DNA from: Clostridia bacterium | GTDB lineage: Bacteria; Bacillota; Clostridia; Christensenellales; Aristaeellaceae | Length of the DNA stretch: 28,259 nt | NCBI GenBank assembly: GCA_017471125.1 | Contig: JAFUWR010000250.1 | Location: 1-28,259, forward strand | Direction of reading: 5' to 3' | Shown: positions 27,762 to 28,259 of the stretch, piece after piece | Position numbering within the stretch: position 1 is the stretch's first letter | How the letters are laid out: each line of letters opens with the position of its first letter | Translations under genes and position numbers: made by a program | Notes under the pieces: model-generated | The model's database searches: none | Told to the model about the DNA's origin: nothing | What the model saw: the letters and a program-made list of their open reading frames with translations, nothing else

Positions 27762-27916
27762 TATAATGTTGGATAAGGTGGATTAGTTCTCGAAATAGCC
27801 ATCCACCGACGGGCAAAAAAGCGCCCATATAATAAGTTATGACTAAGCGAACGGCGGGGAGGACCTGTCGCTCGCGTCAGGCCGTATAAGACGCGCGGCG
27901 AGAGGGAAAGGCATCC
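27762..27916 (+). promoter_or_regulatory. Promoter and structured leader of the coiled-coil protein gene
   Basis: TATAAT at 27762-27767 starts a leader of about 140 nt with no usable ORF. It contains GGTGGAT/ATCCACC (27777-27807) as a perfect 7-bp stem with a 17-nt loop, GGGC-AAAAAAGC-GCCC just after it, then GGACCTG/CAGGCC and GCGTC/GACGC nearer the gene. I recognise no riboswitch class. It could be a separate small RNA or a regulated 5' UTR. Confidence 0.4.
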
Positions 27917-28259
27917 ATGACTGACAAGGAACTGCGAAGGCTGCACCGGGAGGACCTGTTGCAGATACTGATCGCCCAGCAGAAGCAGATCGAGGATCTG
28001 ACCGCTGCGCTGGAGGACAGCGAGAAGGCCCTGGCCGACCGCAAGGTGGCCATCGAGGAGTCCGGCTCCCTGGCCGAGGCGGCGCTGAAGCTCAACGGCG
28101 TGTTCCAGTCGGCGCAGCAGGCCGCGGACATGTATGTCACCGAGGTGAAGGAACGCGCGGACGCCATGAAGGCCGAGGCGGAGCAGCTTCTGAATCAAGC
28201 CCGCCGCGAGGCCGACAGGCTCCTTGCCGACGCCCGCCGTGAGGCGGCGCGCGCGGAGC
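27917..28259 (+). CDS. Coiled-coil protein, DivIVA-like, N-terminal fragment (window edge)
   Basis: The ATG at 27917 follows GGAAAGG, and the frame stays open for 114 codons to the window end. It begins MTDKELRRLHREDLLQILIA, then QKQIEDLTAALEDSEKALADRK, and continues as an Ala/Glu/Arg heptad-like helix (QQAADMYVTEVKERADAMKAEAEQLLNQARREADRLLADARREAA). The KELRRLxREDLLxxLIAQxK opening followed by a long coiled coil is, as I recall, common in clostridial genes beside sortases and surface proteins. No function can be assigned; a cytoplasmic scaffold role is possible. Confidence 0.7.
   Translation, partial: MTDKELRRLHREDLLQILIAQQKQIEDLTAALEDSEKALADRKVAIEESGSLAEAALKLNGVFQSAQQAADMYVTEVKERADAMKAEAEQLLNQARREADRLLADARREAARAE

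Noticed and set aside
27777..27807. Loop sequence TAGTTCTCGAAATAGCC resembling a 23S rRNA segment
   Set aside because: The likeness is short and from memory; the surrounding sequence is not rRNA, so no rRNA fragment or mimic is claimed.

Overview
The window looks like chromosomal DNA of an anaerobic, GC-rich member of the Clostridia (Bacillota). This is inferred from strong AGGAGG-type ribosome binding sites, TTGACA/TATAAT promoters, a Re-type citrate synthase homologue, a DUF4317 protein, and surface proteins built from TPTPKP linkers and Big_2 Ig-like repeats. No rRNA or tRNA gene and no CRISPR array was seen.

Layout. (1) 1-92: the 5' end of argF (minus), with an ArgR-type operator over its promoter and a candidate small transcript just upstream. 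(2) 369-892: two small XRE regulators (minus). The second faces a large secreted Ig-repeat protein (1085-4924, plus), and a perfect 17-bp palindrome sits inside that gene's promoter. (3) 4982-14401: seven minus-strand genes, in transcription order a glycerophosphodiester phosphodiesterase, a membrane protein, a HAD phosphatase, a Gfo/Idh/MocA oxidoreductase, a GH2 beta-mannosidase, a GH3 beta-glucosidase and a GH1 beta-glucosidase. None of the three glycosidases has a signal peptide, so they probably cleave imported beta-linked oligosaccharides in the cytoplasm. (4) 14518-15999: a secreted SH3-repeat protein (minus). (5) 16138-19228: a plus-strand series: RNA cyclic phosphodiesterase, a 47-residue membrane protein, a DUF4317 protein, a C39-like lipoprotein and a cysteine-rich YkgJ-like protein. 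(6) 19229-19499: repeat-filled intergenic DNA, then proS. (7) 21325-23697: an accessory islet between proS and icd with a HigBA-type pair, a PIN/AbrB pair, and a roughly 700-bp cassette carrying a PBECR2-like nuclease and a structured small RNA. (8) 23614-26789: Re-citrate synthase, GntR regulator and isocitrate dehydrogenase in one minus-strand operon, giving 2-oxoglutarate for glutamate (argF lies in a pathway that consumes it). (9) 27021-27734: a Crp/Fnr regulator (plus), then a structured leader and the start of a coiled-coil protein gene.

The most unusual part is 22918-23697. The last 68 bp shared by two copies of the icd 3' end (67/68 identical) flank a nuclease gene and a small RNA. 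The RNA has its own near-consensus promoter, a possible pseudoknot and a strong terminator. Both copies encode a complete but differently spelled IDH C-terminus, as expected when an element integrates into the 3' end of a gene and restores it. A second toxin-antitoxin pair nearby (21443-22102) is bracketed by an exact 32-bp direct repeat of the proS terminator hairpin.
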